64,000 bases of DNA, taken from Thalassoglobus neptunius (GTDB lineage: Bacteria; Planctomycetota; Planctomycetia; Planctomycetales; Planctomycetaceae). Positions 52,915 through 62,332 of the stretch are shown here, piece after piece. The position numbers were made by a program, and so were the translations under genes. The notes under the pieces were generated by a model, which had not been told where the DNA came from, searched no databases, and worked only from the letters and a program-made list of their open reading frames with translations. The DNA lies in NCBI RefSeq assembly GCF_007859735.1, contig NZ_SIHI01000009.1, positions 1-64,000 on the forward strand. The letters are read 5' to 3'. Each line of letters begins with the position of its first letter. The stretch's first letter is position 1.

Positions 52915-55900
52915 ATGTGGTTTCGAGATTTTCTGGTCGACAGCCTTCGTTATTACTGGAGGAATCATCTTGCGGTCCTTCTGGGAGTTGCGGCCGCGAC
53001 AGCTGTGATCGCCGGGGCACTCGTCGTTGGTGACTCTGTTCGCGACAGCTTGCGTCAAATGTCGCTGGACCGTCTGGGAAAGATTGATCACTCAATCACC
53101 GGGTTCCGATTCTTTCGAGAAGAACTCGCGAGCACTCTGGGCAACGCGGATCCGAAAGTTCAGCAGTCAGCTCCAGCCATCCTGATGCAGGGAACGCTCG
53201 AACGAACATCCGATGATGACGTGACGACGAGAGCGTCTCACATCGAACTGATCGGGACCGATGAACGGCTCTGGTCGATGCTCGAAACGAACGGGCTTGA
53301 GGCTCCTGAAAAGGGTGAAGTTGTTCTGAGCCAACGGGCCGCTGATCAACTTCAAGTTCAGGTGGGCGATCAGATTTCCGTGCTGATCGAAATCCCGGCA
53401 TCGATTCCGAGGGATTCCTTACTGGGAGATCGAGAAGAGACCATCACAGAACTTGTCGTCGATGTCTCTGCGATCGCAGATGAGAGCAATGGCGTTGCAC
53501 GTTTTGGCCTCAATCCGAGTCAACAGATTCCGACAAATGCTTTCGTGAATCTCTCCGATTTACAATCGCAAATCGGACTCGCTGAAGTGCGTCGATCCCG
53601 AAGAAATCCCATCGCCAAACCTGCGAGAGTCAATGCCTTGTTCGTTTCGGCCGGAGAGACTCTTTCGGTGGATACGATCGGTCCGGAGGTCGCGAAGGAG
53701 ATCACGACAGCGTTGTCCGAAGAGTTAACGCTGGACGACCTCGCGCTCCGCCTTGTTCCGAATGAAGAACACGGATATCTGTCGCTCGAAAGCGATCAGA
53801 TGATCCTCGACGACCAGATTGTTGAAGCTGCGGAGTCGGCAGCTAAATCGCTTCAGCTGCGAACCTCTCCCGTTCTGGTTTATCTGCTCAATCGCATGTG
53901 GAACCCGGAGGATGCTGACAAATACTCGATGTACTCGGTCATCGCAGGCGTCGATCCGGAACCGAGTGCTCCGTTTGGACCTTTCGATTTCGTCGGAGAT
54001 CACACTCCTCTCAACGAGGGCAGCGTGTATCTCAACGAATGGCTCGCAACGGACCTCGATCTTCAGGCAGGCCAAAAAGTGGCCGTGAAGTTTTACGAGG
54101 TCGGCGATCGAGGCGAATTGCCGGAACAGGAAGAAATCTTCGATGTTGCCGGAGTCGTGGCTTTGCAAGGAGTCGCCGATGATATGGGGTTTACTCCCAA
54201 CGTTCCGGGTGTCACCGATGCGGACTCGTATGGAGATTGGCGGGCACCCTTTCCGCTGAAACGAAATCTGATCACCGATCGTGACCACTTGTACTGGGAC
54301 AATACGGAGACCGAGCGAGAAAACGATTATCGAACAACACCCAAGATGTTCACGTCTCTCAAAACGGCGCAAGATCTGTGGCGAAGCCGTTACGGGGGAT
54401 TGACATCGTTCCGTATTGCACCCCGAGAAGGGCAGACACTCGCCGAACTTAGCGACGAGTTCGGTAAACGATTGCTCTCAGAATTGCAGCCATCGGACAC
54501 AGGGATTGTCGCGCAACCCATCAAGGCTGCGGGATTGATGGCAGCGCAGGGAACGACCGATTTCACCGGTCTGTTTATCGGGTTTTCCTTCTTCCTGATT
54601 TTCTCAGCGATGCTGTTGATCGGGCTTCTGTTCCGCCTCGGGATCGAAAATCGTATTTCCGAGTTAGGTCTCTTGAATGCGATTGGAATGACGACCAGTC
54701 GTGTCCGCCGGATTTATCTCTATGAAGGACTTGTTGTCGCTTTGTTGGGAGGATTGGTCGGGATGCTACTGGCTGTTGGGTATGCGGCAATCATGATCCA
54801 TGGCCTGAAAACCTGGTGGTTTGGGGCTGTGGGGACACCGTTTCTCGATGTGTACGTTCATCCGGGAAGTCTGATTGTGGGCTTGGTGATCGCGATCGTC
54901 GTTGCGGCACTCGCGATCTTTCGGTCGCTCTGGCAAACACGATTGCAGTCGACTCGGCAACTGTTGAATGCACAGATTGAGCCGAGCACGGTGCATCAAC
55001 ATCGCAATCGCAAACGAACAGAACGAATAGCTGTCACCCTGTTGCTTCTCTCGTCTCTGGTTTTGCTGTTCACACTGGTTGGACTGATTCCGGACAGCGA
55101 GGCGTTCTCTGGATTTTCCTGGAGGATCGTGGCGTTCTTCCTCGTTGGGTTCGGAATGCTCATCGGTGGACTGTTCGCGTTTTCAGCACTCTTGCAGAAC
55201 AGCAATTGGATTCTGGATTCTCATTCTTCGAAATGGGGGACGTTGCAGTTGGGGCTTCGCAATGCGGCGAGAAATCGGTCTCGAAGCGTCTTGAGTGCCA
55301 GCTTGATTGCCTCAGCGACTTTTGTGATTGTTGCCGTTGCGGCAGGGCGACAAGACCCGGCGAACGCGGAACCGAAGACAAATTCCGGGAACGGCGGGTT
55401 TACATTGGTCGCGGAGACCAACATCCCCATCCTCTATGATCTGAACACGGTCGAGGGGCGTTCCAAGCTGGGAATTGATGTTCTCAATGAAGAACTGATG
55501 GCAACACTCAATCAAGCGAGCGTCATGCCGTTTCGTGTCCGGCATGGCGAGAACGCAAGTTGTCTCAATCTCTATCAGACACAGCTTCCGACAGTTCTGG
55601 CAGTTCCCGAAGTTGTGCTGAAAGACTTTATTGAGCACGAACGGTTTCTCTTCGCGGATACTCCCGGAGATCAGCCCTGGAAACTGCTCGAAGGCAAGAC
55701 TGCTTCCGGTGCGGTTCCGGTCTTCGGAGATATGAATACTCTGTTATACAGCCTTCACAAAGGAATCGGTCAGGTCGTCAATGTTCCCAGCGATGAAGAC
55801 CCGCAGCACTCGCTGGAAATTGTCGGAATGTTTGCCAACAGCGTGTTTCAAGGTGTGCTGGTGATGTCAGAAGAGAACTTCCGTGAAGTCTTTCCGGAAG

Positions 55901-56427
55901 AGGTTGGGTTTGAATACTTTCTGATTGAAACTCCTCTGGAAGATGCTGGCTCAGTGAGCGACGCGTTCGAGTCGTCGCTCGGCGACTATGGATTTGATGC
56001 GGAGCGGGTCGAAGAAAGGTTGGCGAACTTTCTCGCTGTGCAAAATACCTATCTCTCAACGTTCCAGACACTCGGAGGACTCGGTCTTCTGTTGGGAACA
56101 ATCGGGCTGGCGACGGTCATGCTTCGAAATGTGATTGAGCGTCGAAGTGAATTGGCGCTCATGCGAGCGATTGGGTTTCGCAACAGCCAACTGGCGTCAG
56201 TCGTTGCGATTGAGAATGCAATTCTCTTGTTCTGCGGACTTGTTCTGGGAACGATTTCGGCGCTGCTCGCCATGGCGCCTCACCTCTCGAGTTCTGTGGC
56301 AAGCGTTCCGTGGAGTGAATTGCTGGGAATGCTCTGCGCGGTCTTTGTTGTCGGAATGATTTCCGTCATCTGGGCCGTTCGAGCTGCGGTCTCGACTCCG
56401 ATTCTGTCGACTTTGAGAAGCGAATAG
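52915..56427 (+). CDS. Large FtsX/MacB-type ABC permease
   Basis: The product has 1170 residues from ATG 52915. One N-terminal helix (LAVLLGVAAATAVIAGALVV) is followed by a large outside domain (residues 45-540), a block of helices with FtsX motifs (FLIFSAMLLIGLLFRLGIENRISELGLLNAIGMTTSRVRR), a second outside domain (residues 840-1030), and a C-terminal FtsX block (LGTIGLATVMLRNVIERRSELALMRAIGF, LFCGLVLGTISALLAMAPH). This doubled arrangement is that of large MacB_PCD permeases that move lipoproteins or lipids, not ions. No ATPase gene is adjacent, so the partner must be elsewhere. The true substrate is unknown. Confidence 0.9.
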   Translation: MWFRDFLVDSLRYYWRNHLAVLLGVAAATAVIAGALVVGDSVRDSLRQMSLDRLGKIDHSITGFRFFREELASTLGNADPKVQQSAPAILMQGTLERTSDDDVTTRASHIELIGTDERLWSMLETNGLEAPEKGEVVLSQRAADQLQVQVGDQISVLIEIPASIPRDSLLGDREETITELVVDVSAIADESNGVARFGLNPSQQIPTNAFVNLSDLQSQIGLAEVRRSRRNPIAKPARVNALFVSAGETLSVDTIGPEVAKEITTALSEELTLDDLALRLVPNEEHGYLSLESDQMILDDQIVEAAESAAKSLQLRTSPVLVYLLNRMWNPEDADKYSMYSVIAGVDPEPSAPFGPFDFVGDHTPLNEGSVYLNEWLATDLDLQAGQKVAVKFYEVGDRGELPEQEEIFDVAGVVALQGVADDMGFTPNVPGVTDADSYGDWRAPFPLKRNLITDRDHLYWDNTETERENDYRTTPKMFTSLKTAQDLWRSRYGGLTSFRIAPREGQTLAELSDEFGKRLLSELQPSDTGIVAQPIKAAGLMAAQGTTDFTGLFIGFSFFLIFSAMLLIGLLFRLGIENRISELGLLNAIGMTTSRVRRIYLYEGLVVALLGGLVGMLLAVGYAAIMIHGLKTWWFGAVGTPFLDVYVHPGSLIVGLVIAIVVAALAIFRSLWQTRLQSTRQLLNAQIEPSTVHQHRNRKRTERIAVTLLLLSSLVLLFTLVGLIPDSEAFSGFSWRIVAFFLVGFGMLIGGLFAFSALLQNSNWILDSHSSKWGTLQLGLRNAARNRSRSVLSASLIASATFVIVAVAAGRQDPANAEPKTNSGNGGFTLVAETNIPILYDLNTVEGRSKLGIDVLNEELMATLNQASVMPFRVRHGENASCLNLYQTQLPTVLAVPEVVLKDFIEHERFLFADTPGDQPWKLLEGKTASGAVPVFGDMNTLLYSLHKGIGQVVNVPSDEDPQHSLEIVGMFANSVFQGVLVMSEENFREVFPEEVGFEYFLIETPLEDAGSVSDAFESSLGDYGFDAERVEERLANFLAVQNTYLSTFQTLGGLGLLLGTIGLATVMLRNVIERRSELALMRAIGFRNSQLASVVAIENAILLFCGLVLGTISALLAMAPHLSSSVASVPWSELLGMLCAVFVVGMISVIWAVRAAVSTPILSTLRSE

Positions 56428-56786
56428 AGACGTTACTCCAAACAGCGTGGTCTTGAAAATCGCTTCAACCACTATTGATGACGTGTCCTCCGGAGAACCT
56501 GTCGTTCTCATGAGAGGGATTCGCCACTCAGAGTTTGAGGTCTGTGCGACTGGGATTTTTATTTGAGAATCAATATGTTCTGAGCTCAAATCGTTGCTCC
56601 ACTTCGGTCCCCCGCGACCCTAGAATTCGACGGAGATTTCGAGCACATTCGATCCACTGGTTTGACAATCTGTCGAGTGTTGAACGTTCTCGTCAGCAAT
56701 TCACAGGAAAAACTCAGGAAAAACTCAGGCAAGCAATTCGAGCGAATGTCCTGGACTGCCCACTTAGACATAACGGCAACACGAAC
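56428..56786. other. Leader of the shikimate kinase gene
   Basis: About 360 bases with no supported gene. A GGAAAAACTCA unit is repeated in tandem near 56,706-56,727. In-frame codons extend upstream of the kinase but show no family similarity. Confidence 0.35.
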
Positions 56787-57320
56787 ATGGTTGTGACTCT
56801 CATCGGTTATCGAGCGACAGGAAAGTCGACCGTCGGTCAGCTTCTGGCGTCGCGTCTCGGATGGGATTTTGTCGACACCGATGATCAGATTGTGAGCGTC
56901 TCAGGAAAGTCCATTGCGGAGATCTTCCGAGAAGATGGTGAACCGCACTTTCGTGAACTGGAACGACAACAGCTTCAGCGAGAACTCAGTCGCGAGCATG
57001 CTGTGATTTCTTCCGGGGGCGGAGCAATTCTTAACGAACAGACGCGGCAACTGATGCGGGAAAGCGGACCGGTGGTCTGGCTGAGTGCTTCGGTTGAAAC
57101 GATTGTTGAACGATTGAAAGAAGATGCCGCATCGACCGGTTCCCGCCCCTCGCTGACCGGGGAAGGACTGGTGGAAGAAGTCGAGTCCGTTCTGCGAAGT
57201 CGTTTGCCGCTTTATTCAGAAGCTGCGAGTTTCGTGATCGAGACCGATGAGCGAACCGTCGATGAGATCGTCGACGAGATCATGTCCCAACTGGGGCCCG
57301 AGTCCGGAGGAGCATCGTGA
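56787..57320 (+). CDS. aroK: Shikimate kinase
   Basis: The 177-residue enzyme phosphorylates shikimate in aromatic amino-acid synthesis. ATG 56787 is chosen; upstream codons are open but unconserved. P-loop IGYRATGKSTVGQLLASRL, the shikimate-binding DTDDQIV and Arg in FREDGEPHFRELE, GGGAIL, and the lid RPSLTGEGL are all present. Its stop overlaps the prepilin peptidase start as GTGA, so the two are translationally coupled. In other bacteria aroK often neighbours pilQ secretin genes, so the coupling to pilus biogenesis echoes a known pattern. Confidence 0.95.
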   Translation: MVVTLIGYRATGKSTVGQLLASRLGWDFVDTDDQIVSVSGKSIAEIFREDGEPHFRELERQQLQRELSREHAVISSGGGAILNEQTRQLMRESGPVVWLSASVETIVERLKEDAASTGSRPSLTGEGLVEEVESVLRSRLPLYSEAASFVIETDERTVDEIVDEIMSQLGPESGGAS

Positions 57321-58651
57321 TTCTCCACTTCGATTTGCCTGATTGGATGATCATTTCGTACCTGTTCATTATCGGATCAGTGATCGGAAGTTTTTTGAAC
57401 GTCTGCGTTCACAGAATTCCGTCAGAGCCGAGATTCCTGGATCAACTCCGGTCGTTATGGAATCGACCTTCGCACTGCCCTCGATGTGATACCGATATCT
57501 TCTGGTCCGACAACATCCCGATCTTCGGTTGGATCAAGCTGCGGGGACGTTGTCGCAATTGCCAGATGCGGATTTCCCCCCGCTATCCGCTTGTCGAGTT
57601 CGCGAATGGTTGCCTTTTCGTGCTGGTCTATCTGTTTGAAGTTCCAGGCGGATTTCATCCACTTCTCAGCGAGAGTTCGATCTATTCAGAGATCGGACCA
57701 CAGATCTATCCCGGCTTGAACGGATGGTCTCCCGAGGCTTTCGTCTGGCTTCGGTATGCGTTTCACATGGTGATGATCGAAGCTCTGCTTGTCGCGTCAC
57801 TGATCGATTTCGACTTGCGAATCATTCCCGATGGGTCGACGCTTCCCGCGATGATCTTCGCGGTGATTGCGAGTACCACGTTCGGGATTTTGCACATCGT
57901 TCCTGTCTGGTTTCAGGATGAATCGCTGGCTCGAACCTTCAGCATCGTGACCCCGGATTGGGTTCATCCGCTCATATCGGGGCCCCGGGTTCCCGAGTGG
58001 ATTTCCCTGCATCCTCACCTTCATGGCCTTGCGGTCAGTCTGATTGGACTGATCGTGGGCGGAGGCGTTGTGTGGGCGGTTCGATTGTTGGGATTTCTGT
58101 TTCTCCGAGAAGAAGCAATGGGCTTCGGTGATGTCGTGCTGATGGCAATGGTGGGGGCCTTTCTGGGATGGCAACCGACCGTGGTCGCCTTCTTTCTGGC
58201 TCCACTGTTTGCCTTGCTGGCCATTCTTGGGACAGCAGTCTTTGTGCGGGATCGTTCCATTCCCTACGGTCCGTACTTGAGTCTGGCGACGCTGGTCACC
58301 GTTCTTTTTTGGAAGCAGATCTCTCCGATCGGGACGAGATTCTTCGATCTCGGCATCTTGCTGTTCCCGCTGATTCTGTTCCTGACAGGTTTGTTCGCCG
58401 CGTGTCTTGCGATGGTCTTCGCGGTGAAGAAGGCGATGGGCTGGCTTCCCCCTGAAATTGAAATGGGCGTTTGGAGAGCGGCCGATCAGAACTGCTTCGT
58501 CGCGGGAGAAAACGTCGACCGACACAGCTGTCGATGGAAATCCGAAGACTGGGAAGGCTGCGCCTCGGGACGCGGTCAGATTCATGAAGAACGTTGGCGC
58601 CGCGGACAGGCGGGTTCATCAAATTCGATGAATCGCCCGAATCCGTGGTAG
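57317..58651 (+). CDS. pilD: Prepilin peptidase (A24), PilD/GspO-type
   Basis: The 444-residue membrane enzyme cuts the leader of type IV pilins and pseudopilins and N-methylates them. GTG 57317 overlaps the aroK stop. The first helix and the cytoplasmic loop show FIIGSVIGSFLNVCVHRIPS and two CxxC pairs (HCPRCDTD, GRCRNCQMR), then RYPLVEFANG. The catalytic Asp residues are in SLIDFDLRIIPDG and EEAMGFGDVVLMAMVGAFLG. The protein is longer than the usual 250-290 residues; extra outside loops (residues about 105-140 and 195-235) and a 60-residue charged tail account for this. It fits with the secretin in the same window, as both serve type II/IV systems. Confidence 0.93.
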   Translation: MILHFDLPDWMIISYLFIIGSVIGSFLNVCVHRIPSEPRFLDQLRSLWNRPSHCPRCDTDIFWSDNIPIFGWIKLRGRCRNCQMRISPRYPLVEFANGCLFVLVYLFEVPGGFHPLLSESSIYSEIGPQIYPGLNGWSPEAFVWLRYAFHMVMIEALLVASLIDFDLRIIPDGSTLPAMIFAVIASTTFGILHIVPVWFQDESLARTFSIVTPDWVHPLISGPRVPEWISLHPHLHGLAVSLIGLIVGGGVVWAVRLLGFLFLREEAMGFGDVVLMAMVGAFLGWQPTVVAFFLAPLFALLAILGTAVFVRDRSIPYGPYLSLATLVTVLFWKQISPIGTRFFDLGILLFPLILFLTGLFAACLAMVFAVKKAMGWLPPEIEMGVWRAADQNCFVAGENVDRHSCRWKSEDWEGCASGRGQIHEERWRRGQAGSSNSMNRPNPW

Positions 58652-58794
58652 GCCGTCACTGATGCATTCAGCCCGAACCGTGAATCGACTCTTAAAGATC
58701 ATCGATCACGGATGGCCGCACATCGGAAGAACCAACGCAGCAGGCCTTCGGACGAAGCAAACTCGGGCGAATGTGCAGAAACTATGAAGATGAT

Positions 58795-59271
58795 TTAGGT
58801 CAATTTTTTATCCAGGAATCGTGTTTCGAATCCGTCGGGGTCGCCGAATCCCATTCGCAGATAGAGCTTTTCTGCAAGCGGGTTTTCTTTGCGAACTTCG
58901 AGCGTCACTTTACAGCATCCGAGTTCACGCGCGTGATCTTCGACAGCTTGAATCAACTTCGATCCGATTCCCTGTCCTCGGTATTCATGAACGACTGATA
59001 AGTCGTGAACATTGACGAGCGGTTTGGCGGCGAACGTCGTGAAGCCCATGAAGCAGACCGCAGCCCCTACGGGTTTGTCGCCATCCCAGGCCAGCAAGGT
59101 GAACGCTCCCGGAATTCGTTTCATTCCCGGAACGATTTGAGAGGCAATTTCCGGGGCGACTTTGGCACCTCCTCCGTGGTGTTCCGTAGCGTAGGCGTTG
59201 ATGCAGTCGACGATTGCCTGTGCATGAGTTGGATTGTCAAAGTCGGCAATCGAGATGGTAACGGTAGACAT
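58795..59271 (-). CDS. GNAT-family N-acetyltransferase
   Basis: The product has 158 residues. The acetyl-CoA site is HEYRGQGIGSKLIQAVEDHARELG (motif A, Q/RxxGxG/A). VNVHDLSVVHEYR gives strand beta4, and LEVRKENPLAEKLYLRMGFG completes the GNAT fold. The substrate could be an amine or a protein terminus; it cannot be told from sequence. Monocistronic, convergent with the prepilin peptidase gene. Confidence 0.92.
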   Translation of the reverse strand: MSTVTISIADFDNPTHAQAIVDCINAYATEHHGGGAKVAPEIASQIVPGMKRIPGAFTLLAWDGDKPVGAAVCFMGFTTFAAKPLVNVHDLSVVHEYRGQGIGSKLIQAVEDHARELGCCKVTLEVRKENPLAEKLYLRMGFGDPDGFETRFLDKKLT

Positions 59272-59397
59272 GTTGAATTCTTTCCGATGCGTTATCTTGC
59301 ACTCTCCCTCATCTGATTCCGCGTTTACCGGGCTGAGTCAGTGACCGCAAACGGGAAGAATGCCGAAGACGTGAATGCAAACCAGAAGATACTGATA

Positions 59398-60168
59398 ATG
59401 AACCCGACACGAAATCGTCCTTTCGGTTCACGAGGAATTGTAGCGATGCTGGGCGCGATTGTGCTGGCATCTGCCTGTGGGCGAGCTCCGCAACAATCCG
59501 CGACCGACAGCGAGATGCCGAAATCAGCCAATGCGGCCGATGAAACCGCGCCGGAAGACTGGGATGTTTTCGTGCAACTGGTTCGTGAACAAGACGAAAA
59601 CGCGATCCGGTTTCGGAGTCGTCCGGTCTCTAAAGAAGAGTTCCGGATGCTATTGGAAGGTTGTGACGGGCTCATGGTCCTCGAAATTGATCAGTCGGCC
59701 ATTTCTTCGGAACTCATCCATCAGGTGCTTACGAAACTTCCGGGATTGCGCCAACTTCGATTCGACGGACCGGTCGTTGAGAGCGATTTGAAATGGATTG
59801 CTTCAAACCTTCCCGAATTGACCGTCCTGAACTTGCCTCAGGGAGAATTCGGGAACGAAGGTGTTCAGGCTCTTTCCGAACATTCGAAACTGGAGTTGTT
59901 GCGGATCGGTGCTCCCAACGTGAATAACGATGGCGTGAGAGCCATTCTTGAGATTCCCAATCTTCGATTTCTGCACTTGATCAATGTTTCGATTGACGAT
60001 CAGGTCTTGAAAGATATTGCGAAGAAGAATTCACTGGAGTCCTTTTACCTCGACGGAGGAGGCTGCAGCGAAGAAGGGTTGTCGGAGCTTGTGAAAGCAT
60101 CTCCGCAATTGCACTTTCACTGGAACCAACTTCACCTCAACAACGACCCGCATTCTCATCCACATTGA
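59398..60168 (+). CDS. Lipoprotein with leucine-rich repeats
   Basis: The product has 256 residues from ATG 59398. The signal peptide GIVAMLGAIVLASACG has lipobox LASAC. Residues about 115-245 carry about five leucine-rich repeats (LRQLRFDGPVVESDLKWIAS, LTVLNLPQGEFGNEGVQAL, LELLRIGAPNVNNDGVRAI, LRFLHLINVSIDDQVLKDIA), followed by a His-rich end (DPHSHPH). Such repeats bind proteins, and a lipid anchor puts it at the inner or outer membrane. Partner unknown. The His tail may bind metal. Confidence 0.85.
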   Translation: MNPTRNRPFGSRGIVAMLGAIVLASACGRAPQQSATDSEMPKSANAADETAPEDWDVFVQLVREQDENAIRFRSRPVSKEEFRMLLEGCDGLMVLEIDQSAISSELIHQVLTKLPGLRQLRFDGPVVESDLKWIASNLPELTVLNLPQGEFGNEGVQALSEHSKLELLRIGAPNVNNDGVRAILEIPNLRFLHLINVSIDDQVLKDIAKKNSLESFYLDGGGCSEEGLSELVKASPQLHFHWNQLHLNNDPHSHPH

Positions 60169-60379
60169 CGGACGTTCTGTTGCCCACGTTGTCGGTCTCA
60201 GTCCACAGCGATTCGGATTCGTGCGTGAATCTGCGAAGTCAGGAACTTTCGTTCCGAAGATCTCTTCGCATCGTTGGCTTTGACTCCGCCGGGCACAGCT
60301 ATCAATCATGGGATCACATGAGAATGTGGTCGAGTTTATCGCAGACTTAATGTTGCCTATTCGCTTCTAAGGAATTCCA

Positions 60380-61237
60380 ATGCCGCTTTTTGGCTCTCAT
60401 CTTTCCATCGCCGGTGGTTATTACAAAGCTGCCAACGCTGCAGGCGCTTTGGGGATGGACACCGTTCAAATCTTTACAAAGAACAACAATCAGTGGAAAG
60501 CCAAACCGCTGACGGATGAGGACGCCGATTTGTTCCGAGCGGCGGTTGAAGAGAACGGACTCAAAAGCCCTTGTTCGCACGACAGCTATCTGATTAATCT
60601 CGCCAGTCCTGATGACGAACTCTGGGAGAAGTCGTTAAACGCTTATGTCATTGAGCTGGAACGGGCTGAGAAACTCGGGTTGGCGGGAGTCGTGATGCAT
60701 CCGGGGTCATATTTGAAGAGTTCTGAAGAGGAAGGACTCGCCAAGGTGATCGACGGCCTCAACGAAGCACATCGCAGAACCAAAGGTTTTCAGGTTCAGA
60801 CCTGGGTCGAAGCAACAGCCGGGCAGGGGACCAATCTTGGATATCGATTCGAGCATCTTGGGAAAATCCTCAGGGAAGCGGAAGACGGCGAACGCTTTGG
60901 TGTCTGTCTCGATACGTGCCATATTTTTGCGGCTGGCTATGGATTGAAGACATCGGAAGAATATGAAGAGACGATGCAGCAACTCGACGAACACGTCGGA
61001 ATTCCGAACGTTCGGGCGATGCACTTGAATGACAGCAAGAAAGAGCAGGGAAGTCGCGTCGATCGTCATGATCACATCGGCGAAGGCTTTCTCGGTCTGG
61101 AGCCGTTTCGGTTCTTGCTCAATGATTCAAGGTTTCAATCGCTTCCCATGTATCTGGAAACCAAAAAAGAAAAGCGTGAAGGAGAGGAGATGGACGCTGT
61201 GAACTTGCGAGTCTTGAAGAGCTTGATCGATTCTTAG
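60380..61237 (+). CDS. nfo: Endonuclease IV (AP endonuclease)
   Basis: The 285-residue enzyme cuts DNA at abasic sites in base-excision repair. AAGGAA precedes ATG 60380. The zinc-site motifs of the family are SHLSIAGGYYKAANAAGALG, VVMHPGSYLKSS, WVEATAGQGTNLGYRFEHLG, VCLDTCHIFAAGYGL, AMHLNDSKKEQGSRVDRHDHIGEG and YLETKKE. All nine zinc ligands appear to be present, so it should be active. Full length. Confidence 0.98.
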   Translation: MPLFGSHLSIAGGYYKAANAAGALGMDTVQIFTKNNNQWKAKPLTDEDADLFRAAVEENGLKSPCSHDSYLINLASPDDELWEKSLNAYVIELERAEKLGLAGVVMHPGSYLKSSEEEGLAKVIDGLNEAHRRTKGFQVQTWVEATAGQGTNLGYRFEHLGKILREAEDGERFGVCLDTCHIFAAGYGLKTSEEYEETMQQLDEHVGIPNVRAMHLNDSKKEQGSRVDRHDHIGEGFLGLEPFRFLLNDSRFQSLPMYLETKKEKREGEEMDAVNLRVLKSLIDS

Positions 61238-61339
61238 TGAGCACTCGATACTGTGAATGGTGCTTAAAGCGATTGATCTCTAAAGTTTTAAGATCGTGTT
61301 TTTTAATTGTCTTCTGACGAATTTTTAACAGGTGGCTCG

Positions 61340-62266
61340 ATGTCTACTCGTTACTCGATGGCGTTCGTTTTCAGTCTTCTTTTTGCGACAACCGTATTCG
61401 CTCAACAACCAGCCAAAAAGAAAGCTCAAAGACCGTTTCAGTGGGTGAATGCACTTCCTGCAGAAGTTTCCAAAGCGTTGCATCATGAGACATTTCATAG
61501 CTCTGCTAATGGTGTCGACGTCGGCTATTGCATCCTTCTTCCACCTTCTTACAACAAGCCGGGAAGCGAACAGCGACGCTATCCTGTCATCTACTGGCTA
61601 CACGGGGGGCGTCCCGGAAGTGAGACAAAAAATATCTCGATGTCGTCCATCTACGAGGACGCAATGAAGGACGGCACTCTTCCCGAGCTGATTGTTGTTT
61701 TTCCCAACGGAGGAAAACTCAGCCATTACGATCACGAGGGATTTTTAGGAGAGACAGCGTTTCGTGAACTCGTGGATCATGTTGATTCCGAATATCGAAC
61801 TGTTGCCGATCGGTCCGGAAGAGCCATCGAAGGTTTCTCTCAAGGTGGCCGCGGGACTGCCCGTTATCTCTTCAAGTATCCGGAGCTATTTTGTTCGGCT
61901 GCTCCGCTGGGAGGAGGCCAGCAACATGAAAAACGCATCTCGGAAAATTCAGGCAAAGAAAGCGAAGCGTTGACGATTCAGCCGGCGACCAACAACACGT
62001 GGGATTTGGCCGAAGCATATGCGAAACGAAGTTCAGGTCCCGAAGTGAAAATTTTCGTCGCAGTGGGTGAAGAAGATGACAATGCTCAAGGAAATCGCGA
62101 ATGGAGTCAGCATCTCAACGATTTAGGCATCGATCACACGTTCGTTGTCGTTCCGGGAGTTCCCCATAGCTCGAAGAAAATGTATGCGAAGATTGGCCGC
62201 GATATTCTCAATTTTCATGCCAAAAACTTTCGTGCGAACGGAAGTCTTCAACAGGACTCAAACTGA
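61340..62266 (+). CDS. Exported esterase, alpha/beta-hydrolase (esterase D/feruloyl-esterase-like)
   Basis: The product has 308 residues from ATG 61340, AGGTGG five bases upstream. Signal peptide MAFVFSLLFATTVFAQ. The fold begins DVGYCILLPPSYNKPGSEQR, with YWLHGGRPGSET for the oxyanion loop, and the nucleophile is in AIEGFSQGGRGTARYLFKYP. A likely acid is in VAVGEEDDNAQGNREW, and the catalytic His in VVVPGVPHSSKKM. Esterase D-type enzymes act on acyl groups of sugars or phenolics, which suits a polysaccharide-degrading bacterium. Substrate not shown. Confidence 0.9.
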   Translation: MSTRYSMAFVFSLLFATTVFAQQPAKKKAQRPFQWVNALPAEVSKALHHETFHSSANGVDVGYCILLPPSYNKPGSEQRRYPVIYWLHGGRPGSETKNISMSSIYEDAMKDGTLPELIVVFPNGGKLSHYDHEGFLGETAFRELVDHVDSEYRTVADRSGRAIEGFSQGGRGTARYLFKYPELFCSAAPLGGGQQHEKRISENSGKESEALTIQPATNNTWDLAEAYAKRSSGPEVKIFVAVGEEDDNAQGNREWSQHLNDLGIDHTFVVVPGVPHSSKKMYAKIGRDILNFHAKNFRANGSLQQDSN

Positions 62267-62332
62267 ATTTTGGGTTTCACGGATCGTTCAGTCTTTGGGA
62301 AAGACAGGTCTCCGTTCGAGAAGGGAATCAAA

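Noticed and set aside
51875-53095. 406-codon minus-strand frame across the FHA-GGDEF gene
   Set aside because: It runs opposite two well-supported genes and shows only reversed codon patterns.
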